A stretch of 64,000 nt of DNA from Desulfomonile tiedjei (GTDB lineage Bacteria > Desulfobacterota > Desulfomonilia > Desulfomonilales > Desulfomonilaceae): assembly GCA_016218715.1 (NCBI GenBank), contig JACRDG010000017.1, forward strand, positions 1 to 64,000, given 5' to 3'. Below the pieces are notes generated by a model that made no database searches, was not told where the DNA came from, and saw only the letters and a list, made by a program, of their open reading frames with translations. Each line of letters opens with the position of its first letter. Positions within the stretch are counted from its first letter, which is position 1. The position numbers and the translations under genes were made by a program. Below, piece by piece: positions 41,774 to 50,344 of this stretch.

Positions 41774-42625
41774 ATGATCGATGCAGAAAAACTACTGAAT
41801 GTCCCCCGGCTGGATTCGAGTTTCTATTCCCGGGAAGAGGTCATGACGAATCTCGACCGGCTGGAGATGATGTCGAGCAATCACCCGGTGAACGTCCTCG
41901 TGACCGGCAGCCAGGGTTGCGGTAAGTCGTCTCTGGTGAGGCAGTTTGCGGCCTATTACGGAAGGCCCATGGCGACCTTTCAGGTGGGGCTGCTCGTGGA
42001 ATCGGGCCAGCTTTTTGGACAGCAAAGGCTGAGGAACGGGGAAACGTACTATCACAGCTTCCTGTTTCCCAGGGCAATCCAGACCCCAGGCTGCGTCGTG
42101 CACCTGGAGGAGATCAACAGGTCGGAGACACCGTATGCTCTCAACGAACTGTTTTCGATTCTTTCGGAGGACAGGAGCATCTGGATCGACGAGTTGGGCT
42201 TCACACAAGTGGCGCCGAAGGTGATGTTCTTCGCCACCATGAATGAAGGCCACGAGTTCTCGGGCACGGACCTGCTGGATGCGGCCCTCAAAGACAGATT
42301 CTACCGTGTCCACCTCGATCATCTTCCTGCCGAGATAGAGAAGCGGGTCTTGATAAGCAAAGCCGGCATTGACAGCGAGACCGCGTCACAGCTCATGAGG
42401 GTTGTGAACCTCCTGAGAAGCAACAAACAGATGGCCCTCAACGTTTCCATACGTCACAGCCTGATGATCGCGGAACTCCTGGCTCGTCGAGCCTCCTTGA
42501 GGGAGGCATTGATTTATAGCCTCCAAGTATCTAAAGATACGCTGGAATCATTGCTCCTCGCGGCCCACGTCGAAACCGGTGAGCAAGAAGTCGATCCAGA
42601 CAGGTATAGGCCGTATGTCCCGTAG
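41774..42625 (+). CDS. BssE/NorQ-like AAA+ ATPase 2
   Basis: A 283-residue paralogue of the ATPase at 37116, similar along its whole length. Walker A is GSQGCGKSS, Walker B VVHLEEINR, sensor 1 FFATMNEGHEF, arginine-finger region LDAALKDRFYR. As in the first copy, Walker B has Glu-Glu. The start at 41774 lacks a strong ribosome site; a TTG at 41729 is in frame but no better. It is 12 bp upstream of the second VWA gene, so the operon holds two complete AAA+/VWA pairs. A 248-bp gap separates it from the preceding gene and may hold its own promoter. Confidence 0.9.
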   Translation: MIDAEKLLNVPRLDSSFYSREEVMTNLDRLEMMSSNHPVNVLVTGSQGCGKSSLVRQFAAYYGRPMATFQVGLLVESGQLFGQQRLRNGETYYHSFLFPRAIQTPGCVVHLEEINRSETPYALNELFSILSEDRSIWIDELGFTQVAPKVMFFATMNEGHEFSGTDLLDAALKDRFYRVHLDHLPAEIEKRVLISKAGIDSETASQLMRVVNLLRSNKQMALNVSIRHSLMIAELLARRASLREALIYSLQVSKDTLESLLLAAHVETGEQEVDPDRYRPYVP

Positions 42626-42637
42626 GAGATTCCGGCC

Positions 42638-44386
42638 ATGAGCCACAACCTGCTGGACGGGCGATCGCTTTCGAGGCCGTACGTACGCCCTGCCCCCTCT
42701 CGGCAAGCCCTCTCCCGGTACTGGCGCACCATGCGGGCAAGCCACGAGGCCACCGAGCTTGCTCTGGTGTTGAGGGCTCTGCGCAAGGTCACCGGCCACA
42801 TAGGACTTAACGTGCGGCCGGTATTCTGGCTTGGCATGACCTCGTCGCCGGGCTCGGCCATCATCGTTGACCCCCAAGATTACGCCGGCAGTTATCCAAT
42901 GCCGTTGCGGACATTCGACGTCATGGTGGGCCACGTGGTGAGAGAAGCCTACCATGACCTCGAATGGAGTCAGTGGGTAAAAAACAGAGTGCAAGGCCGA
43001 TTCAAGACCAGCCATCCGGAAGCCGCCGACTACCTCATCAGCGTTCTGGCTGCCGGTGAGGACATCTTCATAAACAGATTGCTGGCATCACGCAGTGTTT
43101 GGTCACTTTACCTGACAAGATATTGGGAGCACTCCCTGGCAAAACGCGACCGTGACCCGTCGTTGCCTCCCACCCCATCTTCCCTGGCCGACGTTTGGAG
43201 GGCGGTCGCTGTGACCGCAAGCCTGCCAGAGGGGCTTCACGAGGCATATGGCGACCTTTTGACCGCTCTCGGGGAACATCAGGATGCGCTGCGAGAGGTG
43301 GGGTGCATGGATACCGTCTTGCAGAGGAGCTCTGCTCGAGTAATGCTCTACGAGAAGATCTGGAATCGCTTGGCTCCTCGTGTCCTGGAAATGATAGGGT
43401 CGTCGATTCCTCTGTCTGGCGTCGAGATTCGGCAGCCCGGCGCTCCCAGGAAGGCCTCGCAGGATAGTGAGCGGCCCGTCCATGAAAACATTGGGCTCCC
43501 GGAGGAGGAGCGGCGGCGGCGTCCCGGCCTGGAGAAGGAAGTGGCCGAACAGGTTTCCACTCTCCTGGACGGAACCGCAACAGACCTGAGCGATTGGATA
43601 GCTTCTGTCGCCCAGGATGCCGGGGCAGACGCGATACCGACCGTGCTTTCCGCAGGGTCGGCTCCGAGCACCGTAACTCCTGATCCACACCTGGTAAAGA
43701 GACTCAGACGAGTGTTTGAAGCACAAGAAGCGTTTGAAAGGAGATTCAGGAAGAAGCGTGTCAGAAGAGGTATGTGCGGCGGAAGACTGGACGCACGAAG
43801 ACTGTACCGCTGGTCCCTGGACGAGAAGATATTCAAGATAACCGATAAGCTGAATCCCGACCATGCGTGGCAGATCACGTTGTTAGTCGATGCTTCTGCG
43901 TCCATGGTACGCAAGAAGCGGGGTGAAGTGCCGTGGACTGTAGCCGAAAAGACTCTGACCTCTCTCGTGGAAGCGGGGAAGGCATCCAGGAACAAACTGG
44001 AAGTCTATGCCTACAACGAACAGGATCGCCGCTGTCAAGTGGTATCGCTTGCCGACGGTGAAAAGGTGTTCACTCTGTGTCCGGCCGGTCAGACGCCCTC
44101 AGGTCAGGCGTTGCTGACAGTGGCCCTGCTCGGCCGAGGCAGGCCTAACAAAACGCTGATCCTCCACATAACCGACGGTGGGTGCAACTGCGGGCTTGAC
44201 GTTGCCTACGCAACACGGTATTGCCGAGAAAACGATATCGATCTCATCACGATCGGGTGCGGGTACACGGCTCAAACCAGTGACCTGCTGCGCGAGCAGT
44301 ATCGTGGCAGCCTGTGCTTGATGGACAGCATCTACCTGTTGCCGGAAAACCTCGAACGCGTTATTCGCCAGCGGCTTCTCGCATGA
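42638..44386 (+). CDS. VWA-domain protein 2, partner of AAA+ ATPase 2
   Basis: A 582-residue paralogue of the protein at 37939, with AGGAG 9 bases before the ATG. The helical N-terminus contains ATELALVLRALRKVTGHIG and VVREAYHDLEW, matching the first copy. The C-terminal VWA domain has DASASM (about 420), GQTPSGQA and HITDGGCN, so the metal site is preserved. The central linker (about 240-330) is charged and poorly conserved between the copies. The second pair could serve the second activase or a different conformational step of the same enzyme. Confidence 0.87.
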   Translation: MSHNLLDGRSLSRPYVRPAPSRQALSRYWRTMRASHEATELALVLRALRKVTGHIGLNVRPVFWLGMTSSPGSAIIVDPQDYAGSYPMPLRTFDVMVGHVVREAYHDLEWSQWVKNRVQGRFKTSHPEAADYLISVLAAGEDIFINRLLASRSVWSLYLTRYWEHSLAKRDRDPSLPPTPSSLADVWRAVAVTASLPEGLHEAYGDLLTALGEHQDALREVGCMDTVLQRSSARVMLYEKIWNRLAPRVLEMIGSSIPLSGVEIRQPGAPRKASQDSERPVHENIGLPEEERRRRPGLEKEVAEQVSTLLDGTATDLSDWIASVAQDAGADAIPTVLSAGSAPSTVTPDPHLVKRLRRVFEAQEAFERRFRKKRVRRGMCGGRLDARRLYRWSLDEKIFKITDKLNPDHAWQITLLVDASASMVRKKRGEVPWTVAEKTLTSLVEAGKASRNKLEVYAYNEQDRRCQVVSLADGEKVFTLCPAGQTPSGQALLTVALLGRGRPNKTLILHITDGGCNCGLDVAYATRYCRENDIDLITIGCGYTAQTSDLLREQYRGSLCLMDSIYLLPENLERVIRQRLLA

Positions 44387-44486
44387 GGCCCTCACCTCTT
44401 CTCCCCTGCAGAGATGAAGCTGGAGTTGCGACAAGCTCACGGGACAACCTCGGAGCTGCCCGATCACCATTAATGTGGAGGAGTGC

Positions 44487-45287
44487 ATGGACAAAGACTC
44501 GATCCTGATAACCACCGACGGTCCCATTGGGATCATCTCTCTCAACAATCCGGAAAAGAAGAATGCAGTCACCAACCAGATGCTGAAGGAGATCGACCAC
44601 GTCCTCCAACAAATGGAAGAGAGTGGAATCCGTGCGGTTGTGCTGACAGGGGCCGGCGACAGGATTTTCTGTTCGGGGTACGATGTCACGACCTTTTCGG
44701 GCGCGCTGTCAGACCTCGAAGAGGCCGCGGCAGGAGGAGAGAAGACCGACTACCTCCGGCTGACGTTGAGGCGTATTCAAAATATTGGCATGCCGGTAAT
44801 AGCCATGATCAACGGACATTGCATCGGCGCCGGGGTAGACATTTCCCTGGCCTGCGATTTCAGATACGCCGCGGCTGGGGTGAGGTTTCAGGTGCCTCCT
44901 GCCCGGCTGGGCATAATCTACAATCCCGACGGCATCCGACGCGCAATAAACATTCTTGGCCTGGCCAGGGCAAAGGAGCTGTTTTTCCTGGGGGAGAGCG
45001 TCTCTGCCGAGGCGGCCCTCGCAATGGGGTTTCTCAATGGCGTGCACCCAATGGAGAAGCTGGCAGAACACACCATGGGCATTGCGCGCACTTTGGCTGA
45101 AAACGCTCCCCTGTCGTTGCGAGGCATGAAAAAGGTGTTCCGTTACTGTCTCGAGCACCAGGGACTGAGCCGGGAACGAGAAGCGGAAGTCGAGCAACTG
45201 ATAATCGATGCCATGCGGAGCGAAGATGCGGCGGAGGCATTGAAAGCCTTCTCAGAAAGGCGAAAGCCGCAATTCAAAGGCAGATGA
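44487..45287 (+). CDS. enoyl-CoA hydratase/isomerase, end of the cluster
   Basis: A 266-residue crotonase; the ATG at 44487 has GGAGGAG 3 bases upstream. Oxyanion-hole segments are IFCSGYDVTTF (about 65) and NGHCIGAGVDISLACDFR (about 115). Around residue 140 the sequence PPARLGIIYNPDGI lacks the second acidic catalytic residue of classical hydratases at the usual position, so isomerase, hydrolase or decarboxylase chemistry is possible. It is 100 bp after the VWA gene and ends the plus-strand run. It is only distantly similar to the crotonase at 20367. Confidence 0.87.
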   Translation: MDKDSILITTDGPIGIISLNNPEKKNAVTNQMLKEIDHVLQQMEESGIRAVVLTGAGDRIFCSGYDVTTFSGALSDLEEAAAGGEKTDYLRLTLRRIQNIGMPVIAMINGHCIGAGVDISLACDFRYAAAGVRFQVPPARLGIIYNPDGIRRAINILGLARAKELFFLGESVSAEAALAMGFLNGVHPMEKLAEHTMGIARTLAENAPLSLRGMKKVFRYCLEHQGLSREREAEVEQLIIDAMRSEDAAEALKAFSERRKPQFKGR

Positions 45288-45619
45288 GGGGCTTGACCGT
45301 TCCGACGATGGTGAAGCGCTCTCAGCGCGTGCACGAGAGAAGAGAGATAAACTGACTGAAGTATTGGCCCGGAGAGAGCCGAGCGGTCAACCAGATGAGC
45401 CTCGATAAAAAGACGGAGCCAATCGAAAGAATCCCGTGTGCTGTTGCAGGCAGGTAAGGGGGAATCTGCATCCCATCATCCGGATCATGCCGGATATCCC
45501 ACGCTCAACATAATGAGACTTGACCGTACGGCTGGCATTACCCCTTTGCCTCGGTTGGGAGGTCGCAACAGGGATCGCCACTTATCACGAAACAGCTTCT
45601 GACCGCGGGTTGTTCCGGT
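45288..45619. other. intergenic region, no gene recognised
   Basis: About 330 bp between the end of the large operon and the first glycan-gene fragment. A short dyad GCGCTctcAGCGC near 45317 has no U-tract. No clear terminator was seen. Confidence 0.45.
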
Positions 45620-45738
45620 TCACTTCGACGCGGACTCCCAAAAGTAGAGCACGGCATGAGGAGTGCAAACAATCTGATAGCCCTTTTCGGCTGCCCTCAA
45701 GGCAAGATCGACGTCGTTGAAGTCCATGGGAAGCCTTT
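45620..45738 (-). pseudogene. glycosyltransferase family 2 fragment
   Basis: About 39 codons on the minus strand read FNDVDLALRAAEKGYQIVC and then TPHAVLYFWESASK, followed by a stop. This is the conserved C-terminal acceptor/base region of family 2 glycosyltransferases (normally ND/ED-VD-x-x-L-R...GY...TP-x-A-x-L-x-H-x-E-S). The rest of the gene is absent: upstream it runs directly into an IS3-type transposase remnant at about 45739. A Trp replaces the usual His before the Glu. It is non-functional. Confidence 0.75.
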
Positions 45739-45939
45739 AGTCTGCTCCGTAATCCCCAGCTCCCGGCTCACGTGCCGGACATTCTTCTCCTCCGAAATAT
45801 GCAGTTCCGCCTCCCGCAGCATCCTGACGATCTGATCCATGGTAAAACCTTTCCGCTTCATCCTGACCTCCGTTCGGCCTCCGACTCTCCCACGAGTCTC
45901 ACTCACAATCTGGACCGGTTCTTGGGAGTCCGGCCCACA
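45739..45939 (-). mobile_element. IS3-family insertion sequence remnant (5' end with partial orfA)
   Basis: The minus strand begins at 45939 with TGTGGGCCGGACTCCC, an IS3-type terminal sequence starting with TG. An orfA frame starts at 45861 with GGAGG upstream and reads MKRKGFTMDQIVRMLREAE ... ELGITEQT over about 41 residues, the helix-turn-helix start of an IS3-family OrfA. It stops abruptly at 45739, where glycosyltransferase sequence resumes. The right end, orfB with its DDE domain and the second inverted repeat are gone, so it cannot move on its own. Confidence 0.8.
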
Positions 45940-46849
45940 CAAAAGGACTTTCCGGCAGAAAAAGTGGAGCAGAATACGTGTCACGCCAAGGCTGAAAGAT
46001 CACGGCCCGCATCTTTTCTATCGCAACGCCCAATTCAGCACAGTTTTTCTCAAGAAACGTCGTGATTTCTTGGGCTCGGGTTTCGCTGAGCCCCGCGGCT
46101 CGCGCGGCCCGAAGCCATTCATCGCGACCCTGGCTCTGCACTCGTTCCGCAGCATCTTGAATAGATTTGTTGAAGAGTTCAAGATCCCGAGCAAAGTGAA
46201 GCGCCATATCTCGGGCCCTTCCTATCCGGCGCACCTCCTCGGTGGAGACCGTTGCTTCGGGCCCCGCTATTTCGACTCGCCATCGGCTGGCATGGCCGGC
46301 ATCTGGCCCAGGTTTGAAGAACACGTCGAGATTCATCAATTGAGGCTCTCCGAGGAAGCCAGTATGATGATCGAAGAATACGGGAACGCTGTTGATGTAT
46401 ACCCGATTGGCGGCGTGCGTATCGCGCCTTCGGATCCACAAGGAAAACACCAGTTCGCTGGCCACGGCGGCGTCAATACCAGCGTTCGGGAGTTGGTCGA
46501 CGGTGTAATCCTGACCTAGACGCACAAGAAGGGTGTTGGCCTTCGAAGCCCACTTGGGTGCCACAATGCCGACGTGACGGAGATCTTCAAATTCGCTTTC
46601 GCTCAAGGCGCGCACTTCAGCAACGTTCACCCAGCTCCGACCTAGAAGGTAGGCGAGATAATCACGTTTCTGCTCTTCCGGGTCGGGCTTGAATTTCACA
46701 AACCAGTGTTTGCCATTGAAGCGCACGACCCTCTTGCCGCTTCGGTCAACACGCCTCCCCCACCAGTCAGCGAGATCAGGAGACCAGGCAGAGGACAACT
46801 CAGCTTGCGGCCAGGAGAATCGTTCCTTGTTCGAGGGAGTTGGCGACAT
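45899..46849 (-). pseudogene. HipA/PI3K-like-fold kinase truncated by the IS3 remnant
   Basis: A 316-residue frame resembling HipA-like (PI3/4-kinase-fold) proteins. FNGKHWFVKFKP is an ATP-binding strand with Lys, DYLAYLLGR follows, and RRDTHAANRVY with VFFDHHTGF correspond to the catalytic HxD/N and metal-binding Asp motifs. The last 13 codons (45899-45939) come from the IS3 end, so the native C-terminus is lost. The catalytic core appears complete, so residual activity is possible. The start has GAGGAG very close to the ATG. It could have been a defence or toxin kinase; context is degraded. Confidence 0.6.
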
Positions 46850-47035
46850 CTTCTCCTCTGGGTTCCAAGGTCTGTGTCATATCAACCGGAATTATAAGGT
46901 GGTCTTGCCAATCCTGGGGTGTTTGCCCCAGGATCCAATCGCCGGCTGGTTCCCCTGACCCGGAAAAGGCTCCGTATATCGTCCCAGAAGACTCGGCAGC
47001 GGCAAAACCGTCGTCATGTTGGTGAAAAAGCACGA

Positions 47036-47218
47036 TTATTCCTGTTCTTGAACGTACCTCACCGCATGCGCTTCCGTCAACCAAAATGTCCTCGCCGTCC
47101 TTACCCGAACACAGCACGGATCTGCTGGCGAGAATAGTCTCTCCAGGTAGTGACCTGACGGAGCAAGGACCCGGACGGTAGGTTCCCTGAAGATCACGGT
47201 GAAGGGAACGCGCTGCAT
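47036..47218 (-). CDS. small protein upstream of the HipA-like kinase
   Basis: A 60-residue frame with AGGAG 5 bases before its ATG: MQRVPFTVIFREPTVRVL and a tail AVRYVQEQE. A second open stretch on the same strand in another frame (about 47030-46802, containing PQDWQDHLIIPVDMTQTLE) looks protein-like and could be the continuation of this gene after a frameshift. No family recognised. Small genes preceding HipA-like kinases are often cognate partners, but this is only positional. Confidence 0.4.
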   Translation of the reverse strand: MQRVPFTVIFREPTVRVLAPSGHYLERLFSPADPCCVRVRTARTFWLTEAHAVRYVQEQE

Positions 47219-47616
47219 GACCTCTCCTGATAGCCTGCTCAGGGTAGATTTCTGAGAGAATTCGTGCCGGATCAACGTTGCCCGCTTTTGGCGTCGATCC
47301 TGCGGTGACCAAGCCCACTTCCAATGTTTACCACCGGTACGAAACACGCGGGTCTGCCGAGTGCGATCCGAAACGGCGTTCAACTGTACGGCCGAATCGA
47401 GGAAGCGTATTGGTCTTCCGCAGACGAGGGATCCGACTCAAGTTTGGGTGGAACGTGCCCATCACCAACCCGCACATGAAGACCCTCGAAGATCCATACC
47501 AAGACTGAGGCTCAGGTGACCGTGGATTCTGGCGAACAAATTGGATTGACTTGGAAGTCGGCGTCGATGTATGCTTTTTGGTTACAAAGACTCAGTCTTG
47601 AAGGGGGTACCTGGCA
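47219..47616. other. region of gene debris, nothing recognised
   Basis: About 400 bp between the kinase-associated small gene and the WbsX-like fragment. No frame has both a ribosome site and recognisable similarity. Confidence 0.4.
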
Positions 47617-48264
47617 ATGGTTCAGGAAAACTCCGCCGAAATAGCTGGTCTGCCTGAGGCCCCCCAGGAACCGGCACTTGCGAGTTGGCGTTCTCTGCTG
47701 ATGATAAATGGGACGCCGAGGAACTATGAATGTTGGCTCGCCGAGGCAATTCGGAAGACCGTGAACGATTTTCCCGGGCAAGAGCGCTTGGTTTTCATTA
47801 ACGCCTGGAATGAGTGGGCGGAGGGGTGTCACCTGGAGCCCGATCGGGCATTCGGAAGACAATTTCTCGAAGCTACTCTGACCGCCAAGAATAACGCAGC
47901 TACTCGGCAGACCTTCGCTGACACGGCAGTTCCACGGCTGCCTACGTTTCCCTTCCTCGCGGCGATCGACAAGGTTCTTTTTTCCCGTCTCGGCATGCTG
48001 AACCACTGGTCGCGAAGCCGCTTGAACCGACACCCCAAACTGAAGGCCGTCCTAAAATCGATCCTTGGTCTGGTGAGGCCGAAATACGACCCCGGGCACC
48101 AGCAACTCGACGAAGACTCAACAGCCTGTCGGAGTGCTCAGAACCCACGATCTCCCGGCAACTACAGAGAACTCCCATGTGATGGACCAAAAGATGGTGA
48201 GGCACGAGGAGAAAACCACGGTGAGAACCGGATTCTGGTAATAAAGAGTGAATCCCATGGATAA
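47617..48264 (+). pseudogene. WbsX-like glycosyltransferase, C-terminal fragment
   Basis: A 215-residue frame of which about 70 residues are recognisable: LVFINAWNEWAEGCHLEPD is the hallmark C-terminal motif of WbsX-type polysaccharide glycosyltransferases, preceded by NGTPRNYECWLAEAIRKT. Full-length members have about 250 more N-terminal residues, which are missing; the first 35 codons here do not match the family. The ATG has GGGG but no strong ribosome site. Its 3' end overlaps the methyltransferase start by 8 bp, so it may once have headed an O-antigen-type operon. Confidence 0.6.
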
Positions 48265-49132
48265 AGACACGCCTCACAAGTACGAATACGCAGTCGATTT
48301 GAATTCCGATAGCGCTGCCGCAAAAATCGTACGCATGGTCGGTGAAGGAAAACGTGTACTCGAGATCGGAGCGGGACCTGGCTCGATAACACGGATATTG
48401 CGGGATGCGGCTCATTGTCGTGTCACGGCAATTGAAATAGACCCGAAAGCGATCGAGGTGCTGACCCCCTTCTGCGAACGCCTCTATCAGGCGGATCTCA
48501 ATGATAGCGCTTGGCCGATGGTCCTGCGCGACGAGGAACCTTTCGAGGTAATCGTAGTGGCTGACGTGCTGGAACATCTTTACGATCCCTGGTCCACGCT
48601 GAGGCACATCGGAGACTTGATCGCCGACGACTGTTACGCGGTGATCTCACTCCCTCACGCCGGGCACAACGCCGTACTCGCCTGTCTCTTGGCGCAGGAC
48701 TTCGAATATCGTGATTGCGGTCTGCTGGATCGCGACCATATCCGCTTCTTTGGCATGAAGAATATACAGGCTTTGTTCGACGGGGCCGGTTTGAAAATTG
48801 TGGCGGCGCAATTTGTTGTTGTCCATCCGGGGCAAACGGAGTTTGCCGAATGTTGGGAACAGACGCCGGCGAAACTGCGAAGGGCACTGTCGTTCAACAG
48901 GTTCGGTATGGTGTACCAGGTGGTTGTGAAAGCAGTTCCGAGTGAGGCGACGAGCGTGGGGATCTCACTTCCATCGCTCCCCGTTGGCGCTCCCCCCACC
49001 GACCTTCTGGCTGCCGTAGTGCCGTTTCCAGGGGTGCGAAGAGCGCTCAAGGCCCGCGCCCGCGCCCTTCTGAGCACGGGCACACGTGCAAGACTGCGGT
49101 CCATCGCCACGCACCTGGGTATCCGGTTCTAG
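48257..49132 (+). CDS. class I SAM-dependent methyltransferase
   Basis: A 291-residue methyltransferase. Motif I is VLEIGAGPGSITRIL (about residue 32), the acidic end of strand 2 is TAIEIDPKA, and motif IV is EVIVVADVLEHLYDP. The bEHL ending and length match O-antigen/glycan methyltransferases that often sit with WbsX and family 2 glycosyltransferases. The C-terminal 70 residues are basic and could associate with the membrane or polymer. The frame also opens at a GTG three codons earlier. It appears intact, unlike its neighbours. Confidence 0.85.
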   Translation: MDKDTPHKYEYAVDLNSDSAAAKIVRMVGEGKRVLEIGAGPGSITRILRDAAHCRVTAIEIDPKAIEVLTPFCERLYQADLNDSAWPMVLRDEEPFEVIVVADVLEHLYDPWSTLRHIGDLIADDCYAVISLPHAGHNAVLACLLAQDFEYRDCGLLDRDHIRFFGMKNIQALFDGAGLKIVAAQFVVVHPGQTEFAECWEQTPAKLRRALSFNRFGMVYQVVVKAVPSEATSVGISLPSLPVGAPPTDLLAAVVPFPGVRRALKARARALLSTGTRARLRSIATHLGIRF

Positions 49133-49391
49133 GGGCATATTGTAGGCGATGTCAGTGGAGCCTCCCCGGTCTCGATCCCGTTGCCAGTGCTTCGCGCCAT
49201 ACCTGGCACATACTCCTGGCGCTTTGGTTCAGGTGAATTTGTGGCCGGACGACCCATGGGCACATAGGGCACATTCGAACCCCTGACATCGAGCGACACT
49301 CTCTATGTAATTGATATTATTGAGCGTGACGCGGACTGTGCGGGATGAAAGCTCTAATGAGGAGACTCAAGGTAACTTGTTAATTTTGTTT
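49133..49391. other. intergenic region left of the tRNA-half boundary
   Basis: About 260 bp after the methyltransferase with no recognisable gene or terminator. It ends exactly at the start of the tRNA-Arg 3'-half copy, so it represents the left flank of the inserted island. Confidence 0.45.
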
Positions 49392-49438
49392 GGTACCCCC
49401 GGCAAGGATCGAACTTGCGACCTGCGGATTAGGAATCA
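49392..49438 (-). repeat. 3' half of tRNA-Arg(CCU), left boundary of island
   Basis: These 47 bp are identical to 53205-53251, from the encoded CCA end through the anticodon loop of the intact tRNA-Arg(CCU), and then diverge abruptly. With the 5' half at 55246-55283 it overlaps by TTAGGAATC, the anticodon-loop core. This is the footprint of integrase-type insertion into a tRNA anticodon loop. The half itself cannot fold into a tRNA. Confidence 0.9.
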
Positions 49439-49639
49439 CGGAAAAATGGTTCAATAATCAACCATATCAACATGTTACGAAAGGACGACCATTCCACCCT
49501 ATCACGACAAATCAGGACGTTGCATAACCGATGGACACAATTTGGCCACAGACGGACTACTTGAGGTTCTGGGCCTAAGTTCTTGTCTTCATAAACACGG
49601 TCTCGCTTGGAGGCTCTGCTCTTGGCTGTTCAGTGGGGC

Positions 49640-49690
49640 CGGCATCTTGCCGGTCCATTAAGAAGTGACAGGCAAGATGCCTGTCCCACC
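49640..49690. repeat. REP-like pair of short hairpins
   Basis: CCGGCATCTTGCCGG and GACAGGCAAGATGCCTGTC lie about 20 bp apart and share the core GGCA-AGA/TCT-TGCC in opposite orientation. Such paired small hairpins resemble dispersed intergenic palindromes. No gene is nearby. Confidence 0.55.
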
Positions 49691-49819
49691 AAGAAACCTA
49701 AAATCCGCGACCGAACTTGCGAAAAGGTGTACTAAGTCAGCTCTGAACGATTCGCCGCCGCGCCAAGTGCCGCACCCACGCCACCCACCTGAACACCACT
49801 CAGGTTTATCGCTACTCCG

Positions 49820-49897
49820 TCACTTCAGCCAATCGGAATAGTTCAGTTTCATCCTATGGTTCGAGATATTAGCGATGGCGATTGCCGGCCCCACTGG
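49820..49897 (-). pseudogene. duplicated C-terminal fragment of the QAGRD-motif protein
   Basis: The minus strand encodes VGPAIAIANISNHRMKLNY then SDWLK and a stop, about 25 residues, matching the end of the 278-residue protein at 50345 (VGQAIAIANISNHGLKLDY, SEWLK) at roughly 19 positions. Upstream the match stops at the Gly/Tyr-rich gene. It is the remnant of a second copy of the gene. Confidence 0.75.
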
Positions 49898-49905
49898 ATA
49901 GGAGG

Positions 49906-50193
49906 CTACCGGCTCTGGCCCTGGCTCTGGCCCCGTCCATCGTGACCCGTGCCATAACCGCCGTCATATCCGCCGTAGTACCCCGGATACCCGTATCCGC
50001 CATATGCGCCATACCCGCCATACCCGCCAAATGCGTCGTACCCGCCGTACCCGGGCCCGGCGGAAGCAGGACCGTACACGGTGTTCGGTATGCCAGGGGC
50101 CGGCCACTTGCTGACCGTGTATCCCCAACACGTGCAGGCGCCAAATACCAGCATCGCAAAGATCGCAAAAATTATCGTAGACTTTTTGACCAT
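49906..50193 (-). CDS. small secreted Gly/Tyr-rich protein
   Basis: A 95-residue protein; the ATG at 50193 has AGGAGG 7 bases upstream. Residues 1-24 (MVKKSTIIFAIFAMLVFGAC) are a signal peptide; Cys20 or Cys22 could be lipidated, although the preceding residues are a weak lipobox. The mature part is low-complexity, repeats of GGYGGYGAYGG type, then a Gln/Ser tail. Such Gly-Tyr repeats occur in envelope or aggregation-prone proteins; no function can be assigned. It lies between a full and a partial copy of the QAGRD-protein gene. Confidence 0.6.
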   Translation of the reverse strand: MVKKSTIIFAIFAMLVFGACTCWGYTVSKWPAPGIPNTVYGPASAGPGYGGYDAFGGYGGYGAYGGYGYPGYYGGYDGGYGTGHDGRGQSQGQSR

Positions 50194-50344
50194 ACCACAT
50201 CCTCCTATGGAATTCCCGTTACGACTGAACCAAAAGGAGCATATCACTGACTACTTTGAAAGTCCATCAGTAGTGCTGCAGTACCCGCCCCACCTTCCAC
50301 ATAAGCCCCGCTGGGTTCACGCGTTCCGATCCGCACGGCGCCGG

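Noticed and set aside
49392-49438. A second tRNA-Arg gene
   Set aside because: Only the 3' half is present; there is no acceptor 5' strand or D-arm, so it cannot be functional.
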